Positions 7,634 through 16,332 of a DNA stretch of 34,652 nt are shown one piece after another. The notes beneath the pieces were generated by a model that ran no database searches, was not told where the DNA came from, and saw only the letters and a program-made list of their open reading frames with translations. Source of the DNA: Nitrospirota bacterium (GTDB lineage: Bacteria > Nitrospirota > Thermodesulfovibrionia > Thermodesulfovibrionales > UBA6898); NCBI GenBank assembly GCA_004321925.1, contig SCQH01000061.1, forward strand, positions 1 to 34,652. The letters run 5' to 3'. The position numbers and the translations under genes were made by a program. The first letter of the stretch is position 1, and every line of letters begins with the position of its first letter.

Positions 7634-8245
7634 ATGGCAATAAAAACACGTGATAAGATTCTGAACGCCGGGCTTAAGCTCATTTCGACGAGGGGCTATC
7701 TCGGCGCCACGACAAAGGAGATCGCCCGGGCTGCCGGGGTTGCCGAACTGACCGTTTTTCGGCACTTCGAGTCGAAGGAGAAGCTCTTTGAGGCGGTGCT
7801 CACGCGGTATACCTTCCTGCCCGTGCTGAAGGAGATGATCCCCGAGATAGCAGGCATGCCCTATGAAAAGGCGCTCCGTGAGATCGCCGGGAGACAGCTC
7901 CAGGTCCTGAGCCTCAGAAGGGACATGGTCAAGATAATGCATGCGGAGATGGGCAGGTATCCTGAAAAGGTCCAGGAGATCTATCATTCCTTTATCGATC
8001 AGCTGATCAAGGTCCTGGCCGCATATTTTGACGGCCTCATAAAAAAAGGCCTGCTCAGGGAATTCGATGCGGAGTTAGGCGCCCGGGCATTTTTCGGCAT
8101 GTTCTTTTCATATTTCAACGCACAGGAATTCCTGATGAGAAAGAAACACCGGACGACCGATCAGGATAAGGTGGTCAGCGAGTTTGTGAAAATATTTGTT
8201 CAGGGCACGCTCATTCCGGGTGCTGAGGAAACGGAGGCAGTGTGA
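7634..8245 (+). CDS. TetR/AcrR-family transcriptional repressor
   Basis: 203 residues. The N-terminal DNA-binding domain (residues 5-50) has the TetR pattern: TRDKILNAGLKLISTRGYLG, then ATTKEIARAAGVAELTVFRH and FESKEKLFEAVL, including the helix-turn-helix. The remaining 150 residues are the helical ligand-binding and dimer domain, which cannot be assigned a ligand from sequence. It is the first gene of a long run of efflux genes and overlaps the next start by 4 bases (GTGA). A promoter and palindrome lie immediately upstream. It most likely represses this operon and is released by a substrate of one of the pumps. Confidence 0.9.
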   Translation: MAIKTRDKILNAGLKLISTRGYLGATTKEIARAAGVAELTVFRHFESKEKLFEAVLTRYTFLPVLKEMIPEIAGMPYEKALREIAGRQLQVLSLRRDMVKIMHAEMGRYPEKVQEIYHSFIDQLIKVLAAYFDGLIKKGLLREFDAELGARAFFGMFFSYFNAQEFLMRKKHRTTDQDKVVSEFVKIFVQGTLIPGAEETEAV

Positions 8246-9411
8246 AGAAGGCACTTGTAGCAGCAGTATTGCTTGTCGTCGTCATGGGAGCAGGTTATGT
8301 TCTTCTGAAAAAGGACAATGCCGTGCAGAAGTTCCGTACCGAGAAGGTCGTCAAAGGGGATATCATCGAGGCGGTGACGGCCACGGGGACCGTTAACGCG
8401 GTCACGACGGTCCTGGTCGGCACACAGGTCTCCGGCACGGTGAGGCAGATACTTGCTGATTTTAATTCGCCGGTAAAGAAGAACCAGCTGATAGCCGAGA
8501 TAGATCCTGCAACGTTTGAGGCACAGGTGGAGCAGTCCCGGGCCAATGTGCTGAATGCGATGGCGAATAAAGCGAAGGCTGATGCGACGCTTGCAGATGC
8601 AGAGAGGTCGTTTGCACGAAACAGGGAGTTGTTCGGCAAAGGTTACATTGCGCGCAACGACCTTGATTCTTCAGAGACGAACTTTGAGACGTCAAGGGCA
8701 CAGGTCAGCGCAGCAAAGGCCTTGCTTGCCCAGTCCGAGGCTGCCTTAAAGATCTCTGAGACGAACCTCCGGTATACAAAGATCCTCTCTCCGGTCGACG
8801 GGGTGGTCATTTCGCGGAATGTTGATGTGGGCCAGACCGTTGCGGCAAGTTTCCAGACCCCGACGCTCTTTACGATCGCCCAGGACCTGACGAAGATGCA
8901 GATCGATGCGAATGTCGACGAGTCTGATATCGGGCGTGTGAGCGTTGGACAGGACGTTGAATTCACTGTGGACGCCTACCCCGATACCACCTTTAAAGGA
9001 AAGGTCTCCCAGGTCAGGAACGCCCCTATCTCGGTCCAGAACGTTGTCACCTATGATGTGGTCATCCAGGTGTCGAACCAGGAACTCAGGCTGAAGCCCG
9101 GGATGACCACAAATGTGTCTATCATCATTTCGGTAAAAAAGGATGTCCTTAGAGTTGCGAATGCCGCGCTTCGTTTCAAGCCCGCCGAAAGGGAAAAAGG
9201 GACTGGAGGCAAGACTTCGGGGAAAAAGGGACAGGCGGTCTGGATCGTCGAAAATGACAAGCCCAAGCGCATCAGCATCTCTGCCGGCAGCAACGACGGA
9301 AACTTCACCGAGATCGCATCCGGCGAGCTCAGGGAGGGCCAGGAGGTCATCATCGAGGCCAATTCCAAGGAAAGATCGAAGGCTGCGTCCGGTCCGCCAA
9401 GGATGTTCTGA
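8242..9411 (+). CDS. macA: MacA-type periplasmic adaptor (HlyD family) of an ABC efflux system
   Basis: 389 residues from a GTG that overlaps the TetR stop, with GGAGG at 8233-8237. One N-terminal hydrophobic anchor (residues 3-17) is followed by a lipoyl-like half (GTVNAVTTVLVGTQVSGTVR), a long coiled-coil hairpin (about 90-175, QSRANVLNAMANKAKADATL) and the second lipoyl half (LSPVDGVVISRNVDVGQTVA). Beta-barrel and membrane-proximal domains follow. This is the order seen in MacA, which bridges a MacB transporter and TolC across the periplasm. The ATPase, permease and TolC-type genes follow directly. MacAB-TolC exports macrolides, peptides or lipids; the substrate here is unknown. Confidence 0.88.
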   Translation: MKKALVAAVLLVVVMGAGYVLLKKDNAVQKFRTEKVVKGDIIEAVTATGTVNAVTTVLVGTQVSGTVRQILADFNSPVKKNQLIAEIDPATFEAQVEQSRANVLNAMANKAKADATLADAERSFARNRELFGKGYIARNDLDSSETNFETSRAQVSAAKALLAQSEAALKISETNLRYTKILSPVDGVVISRNVDVGQTVAASFQTPTLFTIAQDLTKMQIDANVDESDIGRVSVGQDVEFTVDAYPDTTFKGKVSQVRNAPISVQNVVTYDVVIQVSNQELRLKPGMTTNVSIIISVKKDVLRVANAALRFKPAEREKGTGGKTSGKKGQAVWIVENDKPKRISISAGSNDGNFTEIASGELREGQEVIIEANSKERSKAASGPPRMF

Positions 9412-9412
9412 G

Positions 9413-10108
9413 ATGCCTATCATAGACGTCAGCGAGCTCTGCAAGACATACCACGTCGGGGATATTGACCTGAAGGCGCTCTGCGGCATATCCCTGACCA
9501 TTGAGAAGGGCGAGTTCGTTGCGGTGATGGGGCCTTCAGGCTCAGGGAAGTCGACCTTCATGAATATCCTCGGCTGCCTGGACAGACCGACGCAGGGGCA
9601 GTATGTCCTTGACGGCCAGCAGGTGAGCGGTCTTTCCCGGGATGAACTGGCCGGGATCAGGAACCAGAAGATCGGCTTCGTCTTTCAGGGCTTTAATCTT
9701 CTGCCGAGGACCTCTGCCCTGGAAAATGTTGAGCTGCCGATGCTCTACGCAGGGGTCAGCGCCTCTGACCGAAAGGAGAGGGCTGCTGAAGCGCTCAGGA
9801 GCGTGGGGCTCGAAGGCAAGGGGCAAAATCATCCTAACCAGCTTTCAGGAGGTCAGCAGCAGCGGGTGGCGATCGCGCGGGCGCTGGTCAATAACGCGCC
9901 GCTCATCCTGGCGGATGAGCCGACGGGCAACCTCGATACGAAGACGAGCAATGAGATCATGGAGCTTCTTGTCAGGCTCAATGACGATGCCGTCATCACG
10001 GTGATCCTGGTAACCCATGAAAATGACATAGCAGCCTTCAGCAGGCGGGTGATCCGTTTTGTGGATGGCGGGCTGGTCAGCGATATACGACAGGAGCAGA
10101 GACGATGA
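9413..10108 (+). CDS. MacB-type ABC transporter ATP-binding protein
   Basis: 231 residues. The frame is open further upstream to 9143, but the ATG at 9413, one base after the MacA stop, gives a standard ABC N-terminus (MPIIDVSELCKTYHVG). It shows Walker A (GPSGSGKST), the Q-loop (FVFQGFNLLPR), the signature LSGGQQQRVAIARAL, Walker B (LILADEPTGNLD) and the H-loop His (VTHEND). This matches the LolD/MacB ATPase group. It energises the permease encoded next, which overlaps it by ATGA at 10105. In E. coli MacB the ATPase and permease are one chain; here they are separate genes, a common arrangement. Confidence 0.93.
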   Translation: MPIIDVSELCKTYHVGDIDLKALCGISLTIEKGEFVAVMGPSGSGKSTFMNILGCLDRPTQGQYVLDGQQVSGLSRDELAGIRNQKIGFVFQGFNLLPRTSALENVELPMLYAGVSASDRKERAAEALRSVGLEGKGQNHPNQLSGGQQQRVAIARALVNNAPLILADEPTGNLDTKTSNEIMELLVRLNDDAVITVILVTHENDIAAFSRRVIRFVDGGLVSDIRQEQRR

Positions 10109-11334
10109 TCAGTATACCCTCAACATTCAAGCTGTCCTTCAGGGCCCTCCGGGTGAACAAGATGAGGTCCTCTCTGACCATGCTCGGCATTATCATCGGG
10201 GTCGGGGCCGTTATTGCGATGCTGGCGGTCGGGACCGGGGCAAGCAGCAAGATAGCCGAGCAGATATCAAGCATGGGGAGCAATATGCTGATGGTCCTCT
10301 CGGGTGCATCCACCTCGGGCGGTGTGCGTATGGGCGCCGGAACGCAGTCGACGCTGACCATAGCTGATGCCGAAGCGATGCTGAAGGAATGTCCTGCGGT
10401 CGCTGATGTTGCCCCGACCCAGAATGGTGTTGCCCAGGTCGTCTACGGCCATCAGAACTGGTCTACCGGGGTTACCGGGACAGTGCCGGGCATGCTGAAT
10501 GTCCGGGACTGGCCTGTCGCGTCCGGACGTGCCTTTACAACGCAGGATGTGCGGAGTGCGACCAAGGTCTGTCTGCTCGGACAGACCGTCGTTGACAACC
10601 TCTTCGGCAGCGAAGACCCGATCGGCAAGATCATACGGATCAAGAAGGTGCCGTTCACCGTCATCGGTGTCCTGGGGCCCAAGGGGCAGTCCCCGAACGG
10701 CCAGGACCAGGACGATACGATCTATGTGCCTCTGTCGACCGCCCAGAAGAAGCTTTTCGGGACGACCCTGCCCGGGATGGTCCGGATGATCATGGTGAAG
10801 GCGAAGACCTCCCAGGACCTCATCTCGGCAGAACGGCAGATCTCGGACCTGCTGCGGCAGCGGCATCATATCGGTCCGAAGCAGGAAAATGATTTTACGG
10901 TGAGAAACCTTACCCAGATCATGCAGACACAGGAGCAGTCCTCCAAGATCATGACGATGCTGCTGGCTGCGATCGCCTCGGTCTCGCTCCTTGTCGGCGG
11001 GATCGGGATCATGAATATCATGCTGGTCTCGGTGACCGAACGGACCCGTGAGATAGGCATCAGGATGGCGATCGGCGCGAAGACCTGGGATATACGTCTT
11101 CAGTTCATCATAGAGGCGCTTACCCTCTCGATGATCGGAGGAACTATCGGCATCATGCTCGGGCTGGGCGGATCGCGGCTGCTTTCGATGCTTGCGGGAT
11201 GGCCGACGATCGTCTCTCCCCTGTCAGTGGTCCTTGCCTTCGGATTTTCAGGGATGATAGGGATCTTCTTCGGATATTATCCGGCATATAAGGCGTCGCT
11301 GCTCGATCCTATCGATGCGCTGCGCTATGAGTAG
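10105..11334 (+). CDS. MacB-type ABC transporter permease (FtsX/MacB_PCD)
   Basis: 409 residues. The first TM helix (about 22-42, RSSLTMLGIIIGVGAVIAML) is followed by a large periplasmic MacB core domain (about 45-270). Three C-terminal TM helices follow, with the FtsX-type signature GIGIMNIMLVSVTERTREIG then IRMAIGAKTWDI. The chain ends in the usual YPAYKASLLDPIDALRYE form. Together with the ATPase and MacA adaptor this makes a MacAB-type pump that works as a mechanotransmission machine, moving substrate from periplasm to the TolC channel. The start overlaps the ATPase stop by 4 bases. Substrate not predictable. Confidence 0.93.
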   Translation: MISIPSTFKLSFRALRVNKMRSSLTMLGIIIGVGAVIAMLAVGTGASSKIAEQISSMGSNMLMVLSGASTSGGVRMGAGTQSTLTIADAEAMLKECPAVADVAPTQNGVAQVVYGHQNWSTGVTGTVPGMLNVRDWPVASGRAFTTQDVRSATKVCLLGQTVVDNLFGSEDPIGKIIRIKKVPFTVIGVLGPKGQSPNGQDQDDTIYVPLSTAQKKLFGTTLPGMVRMIMVKAKTSQDLISAERQISDLLRQRHHIGPKQENDFTVRNLTQIMQTQEQSSKIMTMLLAAIASVSLLVGGIGIMNIMLVSVTERTREIGIRMAIGAKTWDIRLQFIIEALTLSMIGGTIGIMLGLGGSRLLSMLAGWPTIVSPLSVVLAFGFSGMIGIFFGYYPAYKASLLDPIDALRYE

Positions 11335-11363
11335 CCCGGGATGACATCGGGGGATCCTGCCTT

Positions 11364-12674
11364 ATGAGAGCAGGACACGGGTCTTTTGTGGTCTTCTGCA
11401 TGCTCCTGCTGATCGCTGCTACAGGCCGGGCCCCGGCTGCCGAGCTGAAACTGGCTGATGGATTGCGCCGGGCAACGGATTCCAGCAGGCTGTTAAAGAT
11501 AGCCCTGCATGAAGAAGAGATATTCAACGCTGATGCCGCCATCGAAAAGGCGCGGATGCTGCCTGCGGTAAATGCCGGTTTTGGCGGCACGCTGCTCACG
11601 TCCCAGCCGGCAGCCATCTTCGGGCCGAATACGGTCCCGTTATCCCAGAAGGATTTTCTGGCCTACAGCCTGAGCATTCAGCAGACCCTGTATGATTTCA
11701 GGGGCAATGCCTCCCGGTACGAGGCAAGCCGGATCAGGGCAGATGCCAAAAGACTTGATACGGAAAGGCTCAGAAACCTTGTTGCCGTTGATTTCGCCCT
11801 GACCTATCTCGACCTGCTAGAGGCTCAAAAACTGATGACCGTGGCCGAGAAGGAGGTCGAGAGGCTCGGAGCCCACGGACGGGACGTCCGAACGCTGTAT
11901 GAGGAGGGTGTGGTCACAAAAAATGATCTCCTGCAGGCCGAGGTGAGACTCTCTGACGCCCGCCAGAGGCTCCTTGGTGCCGCAAACCTCAGGTCTGTCC
12001 ATGCCTCCCGTCTCAACAACCTGCTGAATAATCCCCTTGAAGAGCCGTTGCAGCCGGCTGAGGTCGATCTGACCTCCATGCCGGCCTTCGATATGCCGAT
12101 CGGGCAGATCTGGCAGCTTGCCCTGGAGCAGAGGGCTGAACTCAGGATCCTTAAGGAGATCATGGCGGCGCTTGACCTTGAAGAGACGGCGCGGAGATCG
12201 GAATATTTCCCCCGGCTGTTCGTTAAGGGGGGATATGATTTTACGGAGAACCGCTATCAGGTGCATGAGGGAAACTGGTCAGTGACCCTCGGTCTGGGCA
12301 TCAGTCTGTACAGCGGCGGGACCACCAGGGCGGAACTCCTCAAAATAGGGTCTCAGCGGGCAAGGCTTATCGGGCAGAGGGACAAACTTGTCGACGATAT
12401 AAAGCTTGAGATAAAAAAATACCTGCTTGATTCAGTGACCGCCCGGGAGCGCATGAAGGTCACGGCTGGCGCTGTCGGGCAGGCAGAAGAGAATCTCAGG
12501 ATAAACAGGTCCCGGTATGAAGAGGGCGTGGGCACGGCAACGGAGGTCCTGGATGCCGTGGCCCTGCTGAGTGCGGCCGAGACCAATTATTTCAAGTCCC
12601 TCTATGACGCGAAAAAGGCCGAGGCAGCGGTCCTGTATGCGGTAGGGCAGAATCTCCTGGAGGTATATAAATAG
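11364..12674 (+). CDS. TolC-family outer-membrane channel
   Basis: 436 residues with a signal peptide ending near APAAE (residue 26). The body has the internally duplicated, helix-rich outer membrane efflux protein fold. Each half shows a long helix pair, for example LAVDFALTYLDLLEAQKLM-like and NDLLQAEVRLSDARQRLLG in the first half, and ENLRINRSRYEEGVGTATEV in the second. TolC proteins form the trimeric outer-membrane duct for tripartite pumps. It lies 29 bases after the MacB permease and 11 bases before the EmrA-type adaptor, so one channel may serve both pumps of this operon. A GGGGGA stretch at about 11349 could serve as ribosome site. Confidence 0.92.
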   Translation: MRAGHGSFVVFCMLLLIAATGRAPAAELKLADGLRRATDSSRLLKIALHEEEIFNADAAIEKARMLPAVNAGFGGTLLTSQPAAIFGPNTVPLSQKDFLAYSLSIQQTLYDFRGNASRYEASRIRADAKRLDTERLRNLVAVDFALTYLDLLEAQKLMTVAEKEVERLGAHGRDVRTLYEEGVVTKNDLLQAEVRLSDARQRLLGAANLRSVHASRLNNLLNNPLEEPLQPAEVDLTSMPAFDMPIGQIWQLALEQRAELRILKEIMAALDLEETARRSEYFPRLFVKGGYDFTENRYQVHEGNWSVTLGLGISLYSGGTTRAELLKIGSQRARLIGQRDKLVDDIKLEIKKYLLDSVTARERMKVTAGAVGQAEENLRINRSRYEEGVGTATEVLDAVALLSAAETNYFKSLYDAKKAEAAVLYAVGQNLLEVYK

Positions 12675-12685
12675 GTGAGGAAAAC

Positions 12686-13792
12686 ATGGATGAGATAAGA
12701 CCGGAAGAAAAGACAGAACCCAATAACGGCAGGAGGAAGACGGTCGGATTGTCCCTGGTCATCCTGATAACGATAGCCGGACTTATCTCGGTATTTTTCT
12801 ACCTCCGGTATAAGAGCACGCATATATCGACCGACGATGCCTTTATAGAAGGCAGGGTCCATACCATAGCATCGAAGGTCCCGGGTACGGTCAGGACGAT
12901 CACCGTGGAGCATAACCAGATGGTCAGGAAAGGCGACCTGCTGATAGAGATCGACGATGCGGATCATCAGGCCCGGCTTTCAGAGGCCGTGTCCGGGCTT
13001 GAGACAGAAAGATCGAGGCTTGCCGAGGGCAGTTCCAGGGTCGAGGTCGCAAAAAAACAGATGTCCGAACTGCGGCATAGGGTGGAGGCGGCCCGTGCGA
13101 ATCTTGACCTGCAGGAGGCAACGCTGAGGCAGGCGGAGGCGGACATGAAGAGGGCAGGGAACCTCCTGTCGAAAGAGGTGATCTCGAAGGAGCGGCATGA
13201 GAAGACGCGGACCGCCCATGATGTTGCGGCCGCACAGGTCAGGGCTGCCCGGGACCAGCTCAGGCAGGCGGAGTCATCTGTCGAGACCCAGGCATCGGTG
13301 ATCAGGCAGTCGGAGTCATTCCTGCAGTCCCAGGCCTCGGTCATCAGGCAGCGGGAGGCCGGGAAAAGGTTGGCTGAGCTGCAGTCGGGATACACAAGGA
13401 TCGTTGCCCCTGCGGACGGGTATATAACGAAGAAATCCGTCGAGGCAGGCAACCAGGTCCAGTCAGGCCAGCCGCTTATGGCCGTTGTCCCGCTGGATGA
13501 CATCTGGATCATTGCCAATTACAAAGAGACGCAGCTCGAAAAGGTGAAACCGGGCCAGAAGGTGAAGATCTCGGTGGATATGCATCCGGGGGTGACCTTT
13601 GACGCCAGGGTCGACAGTATTATGGCCGGCACCGGTTCGGCCTTTTCCCTTTTCCCTTCAGAAAATGCCACGGGGAATTTTGTGAAGGTCGTCCAGAGGG
13701 TCCCGGTCAGGATGGTCTTCGAAAAGAACAGGGACCCCAAGTATATTCTCCGGATAGGCATGTCAGCCGAACCGACGATCATTATCGAGTAG
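12686..13792 (+). CDS. emrA: EmrA-type membrane fusion protein (HlyD family)
   Basis: 368 residues. A cytoplasmic N-terminus of about 20 residues, one TM helix (22-42, TVGLSLVILITIAGLISVFF) and the EmrA-like entry motif HISTDDAFIEGRVHTIASKV are followed by a lipoyl domain. An unusually Gln/Ala-rich coiled coil (about 95-235) holds an internal repeat, with QASVIRQSESFLQSQASVIRQ present as two near-identical units. The second lipoyl half and barrel follow (YTRIVAPADGYITKKSVEAG; IANYKETQLEKVKPGQKV). EmrA links an EmrB-type MFS transporter to TolC. The EmrB partner is not next but two genes later (16333-17892). GAGGA just upstream of the ATG supports the start. Confidence 0.9.
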   Translation: MDEIRPEEKTEPNNGRRKTVGLSLVILITIAGLISVFFYLRYKSTHISTDDAFIEGRVHTIASKVPGTVRTITVEHNQMVRKGDLLIEIDDADHQARLSEAVSGLETERSRLAEGSSRVEVAKKQMSELRHRVEAARANLDLQEATLRQAEADMKRAGNLLSKEVISKERHEKTRTAHDVAAAQVRAARDQLRQAESSVETQASVIRQSESFLQSQASVIRQREAGKRLAELQSGYTRIVAPADGYITKKSVEAGNQVQSGQPLMAVVPLDDIWIIANYKETQLEKVKPGQKVKISVDMHPGVTFDARVDSIMAGTGSAFSLFPSENATGNFVKVVQRVPVRMVFEKNRDPKYILRIGMSAEPTIIIE

Positions 13793-13804
13793 GCTGCGAA
13801 GCTC

Positions 13805-15007
13805 ATGATTGGGACAGATATCTTCCCGGCTGGAAGGAACGCGGGCAAGGCAGTTCTCTTCCTCTGCTTCTTTATCTTTTCTTCGTATCAGGACATTTCG
13901 GCCGGGAATGGATTGCCCGAAAAATACCGGCCCCTGAAAGTTTCAGAGGGGATCGCCCAGGACCCCGGCAGGGTCTCCTGGCATCCCGACAGCAACAGGC
14001 TCGCCTATGTTGCCGGGGCAGTGCATATATATGATATGCAGACCAAAGAGCAACGGACCGTGCATGTGGACAGTCCATATTATGCGGCCTGGGGAAAGGG
14101 AGATGACCTGTTCATCCTCTACCGGGAGGATGGCAGTAAAGCCTTATGCCGGGTCGATGGCCGGGGGCAGGGACTAAAAAAGATATCCCTTGCCATTGAA
14201 CCTGATGCGGTATTTCCGGTTAAGGATGGCTCGCAACTGCTGCTGCTTTCAGTGAGAGTGTTTGCCCGGGCTTTATGGACGGATTATCATTACGGCCTCT
14301 ACCTCTATGACCTGAGGACAGGTTCAACAAAGAAGATCCATGAAGCAACGAACAATCTTTCCCTCCGAAAACTGAGACCTGAGGACCTGAAAGGCCTGAT
14401 ACAGCCCTCGATGAACCCGTTTGATGCCACTGCCCTGGTCCTCGAATCTGTCAGGCCCCCGAATGCTCCATCCTACCTGAAGATAATGCATCTCGATTAT
14501 ATTACGGGCAAGGCTGAGGCAGTCGGTCGCCTGAACAGCAAGAGCCTTTCTGTGCCTTTCAGCAGCTCACCTGACGGCAGGAGGTTTGCTTTTACGGACG
14601 AGAGCGGCCGCCTTAAGATATACGATCACAACGGCGGGGTGTCGGACAGCGGCTTTGATATACAGGGCCGGCTGCCCGCATGGAACCCCGCAGGCAGCCA
14701 GATATATTTCGGGGGATATGTTGTCGGAAGCAGCGCCGGCGGAGAACCGGAGTTATTGCTTCCGGGAGGGGCTGCGAGCCTTGCAGTCTGGTCGCCTGAC
14801 GGCAGGAAAATGGCGCTTGTCACCGGAGACGGGCTTTGGCTGCTTGATAATTTCATACCGTCGTTCCTCCCTCCGGACAGGGTTCCTGACAGGTCTCTGT
14901 CAGATAAGATAGTTCTCTTAAAGGAGCTTCTCGCTGAAGGCCTTATTACAGACCGTGACTATAGGGAGAGATATGAAAAACTCGTAAAGGGGAGAAGGGG
15001 GCCATAA
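13805..15007 (+). CDS. secreted TolB/WD40-like beta-propeller protein with SHOCT-like tail
   Basis: 400 residues. A hydrophobic stretch at about 17-30 (AVLFLCFFIFSS) acts as a signal peptide or anchor. Propeller-type blades carry PD40 motifs: SWHPDSNRLAYVAG, SSSPDGRRFAFTDESG, then AWNPAGSQIYFGGYV and VWSPDGRKMALVTGDG. The last 40 residues (KIVLLKELLAEGLITDRDYR, then ERYEKLVKG) form a SHOCT-like helical hairpin, a short oligomerisation motif. It lies 12 bases after the EmrA gene, and its stop overlaps the cytochrome start by one base (TAATG). No ribosome site is clear. The role is unknown; a periplasmic scaffold or binding partner for the cytochrome is an inference from gene coupling. Confidence 0.7.
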   Translation: MIGTDIFPAGRNAGKAVLFLCFFIFSSYQDISAGNGLPEKYRPLKVSEGIAQDPGRVSWHPDSNRLAYVAGAVHIYDMQTKEQRTVHVDSPYYAAWGKGDDLFILYREDGSKALCRVDGRGQGLKKISLAIEPDAVFPVKDGSQLLLLSVRVFARALWTDYHYGLYLYDLRTGSTKKIHEATNNLSLRKLRPEDLKGLIQPSMNPFDATALVLESVRPPNAPSYLKIMHLDYITGKAEAVGRLNSKSLSVPFSSSPDGRRFAFTDESGRLKIYDHNGGVSDSGFDIQGRLPAWNPAGSQIYFGGYVVGSSAGGEPELLLPGGAASLAVWSPDGRKMALVTGDGLWLLDNFIPSFLPPDRVPDRSLSDKIVLLKELLAEGLITDRDYRERYEKLVKGRRGP

Positions 15008-16332
15008 TGTTACGCCTGTATGTTTCGCTGATGGTGTTCTGCTCATTATATCTATCCGGCGTATGCGGCATCTCTTTCGCCAGCGCAGAAGACGTATGTC
15101 TCGGATGCCATGAAAAGAAGACCCCCGGGATTGTGAACCACTGGAAAGAGAGCGCCCACTTTAAGAAACAGGTGGGTTGTGCAGACTGCCACGGCAGCGA
15201 TATCGAGGCCGGTCATAAGCGGGAGGCGGTGGTAGACGCCGCAAAGTGCGGGACCTGCCACAAAAAGACTTTTGACGAGCACAGCCTGAGCAGGCATTCC
15301 AAAGGGCTCAGGACAGGGCAGGGTTGCACCCGGAACATGGCAGCCACTGACGAGCAGAAGAAAAGCTGTTCCTTCTGCCATGCCCCCGGTTCGACAAAGC
15401 CCTTTGATGAAACGGAATGCGCCATGTTCCTCGCCCAGAGCAAAGACATGCAGGCGCATGGCTGCAGTTCCTGCCACAGGGTGGAGGACCGGTGCGACAC
15501 CTGTCATACAAAGCACGGCACTGATCTTTCCCTGGCAAGGATGCCGGGAACCTGCGGGACCTGTCATATGGGGCCTGACCACGCGCAGTATGAAATGTGG
15601 GACGCATCTTCCCACGGTGTTATATTTCGCGCACGGGGCGAAAAGGACGGACCGTCCTGTGTGACCTGCCATATGAACAGAGGCTCGCATAATGTCAGCA
15701 GGGGGATCGCCACAGGCCTCCCGGAGGCCCTGCCTGAGATGAAGAAACAGGAGAGGGACTATATGGTGAGCATCTGCTCGGGCTGTCATACCTCCGGGTT
15801 TTCGGCCCGGAACCTTGCCGGGGCCGACAACATAGAACAGCAGAGCAGAAAGATCGTCGAAGAGGCCAGGGTCCTGGTGGAGGAACTCTACCGGGAAGAT
15901 CTCCTGTTTCCCCCGCCGTCGGAAAGGCCAAGCCACCCGCTCTTCGGGAAGAAATTCGTTATTGGGCCGCATATGTTGTATGAGAACCTCTCGCTTTCCG
16001 AAAGCCTTTTTTTCAGGATGAAGCAGTTCTATTACATGAACACGGTCAAAGGGGCTTTTCACCAGAACCCTGACTATACCCACTGGTACGGCAATGCGCC
16101 CCTGAAACTGGCCCTGTCAGAACTGAAAAGCGAAGCCGCTTCACTGCGGCGGGCCAGGAACCTGAAAGACCGGCTCGACAACCTGCTCCTTGCGCCGGAG
16201 TCCCCCAGGGATGACACAGGCGATGTACGGAAGGCCTTGCGAGAGCTCAGGGAGCGGATGCTAAGGGGAGCTATCTCCGGGAAAGAATACGACGACCTCA
16301 AAAAGAAGGCCCTGGACGAAAAAGGGTTGTAG
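15007..16332 (+). CDS. multiheme cytochrome c, hydroxylamine oxidoreductase-like, nine CXXCH
   Basis: 441 residues with a Sec signal peptide (ending FASA, residue 27). Nine CXXCH heme sites start at Cys31, 58, 81, 121, 153, 163, 183, 218 and 257, so it should be a periplasmic nine-heme protein. The order and the blocks CDTCHTKHG, CGTCHMGPDHAQYEMW and KGAFHQNPDYTHWYG are hallmarks of the octaheme HAO family, which interconverts hydroxylamine, nitrite, ammonia or related N and S compounds. The count of nine is one more than the usual eight. The tail (406-441, LRERMLRGAISGKEYDDLKK) is SHOCT-like, as in the gene before it. I cannot tell whether a catalytic Tyr crosslink exists, so direction and substrate are open. 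It sits between EmrA- and EmrB-type genes. Confidence 0.85.
   Translation: MLRLYVSLMVFCSLYLSGVCGISFASAEDVCLGCHEKKTPGIVNHWKESAHFKKQVGCADCHGSDIEAGHKREAVVDAAKCGTCHKKTFDEHSLSRHSKGLRTGQGCTRNMAATDEQKKSCSFCHAPGSTKPFDETECAMFLAQSKDMQAHGCSSCHRVEDRCDTCHTKHGTDLSLARMPGTCGTCHMGPDHAQYEMWDASSHGVIFRARGEKDGPSCVTCHMNRGSHNVSRGIATGLPEALPEMKKQERDYMVSICSGCHTSGFSARNLAGADNIEQQSRKIVEEARVLVEELYREDLLFPPPSERPSHPLFGKKFVIGPHMLYENLSLSESLFFRMKQFYYMNTVKGAFHQNPDYTHWYGNAPLKLALSELKSEAASLRRARNLKDRLDNLLLAPESPRDDTGDVRKALRELRERMLRGAISGKEYDDLKKKALDEKGL

Noticed and set aside
15052-16083. 343-residue open frame opposite the cytochrome gene
   Set aside because: Antisense shadow of a high-GC gene; its Cys and His pattern is the mirror of the heme motifs and no family is recognisable.
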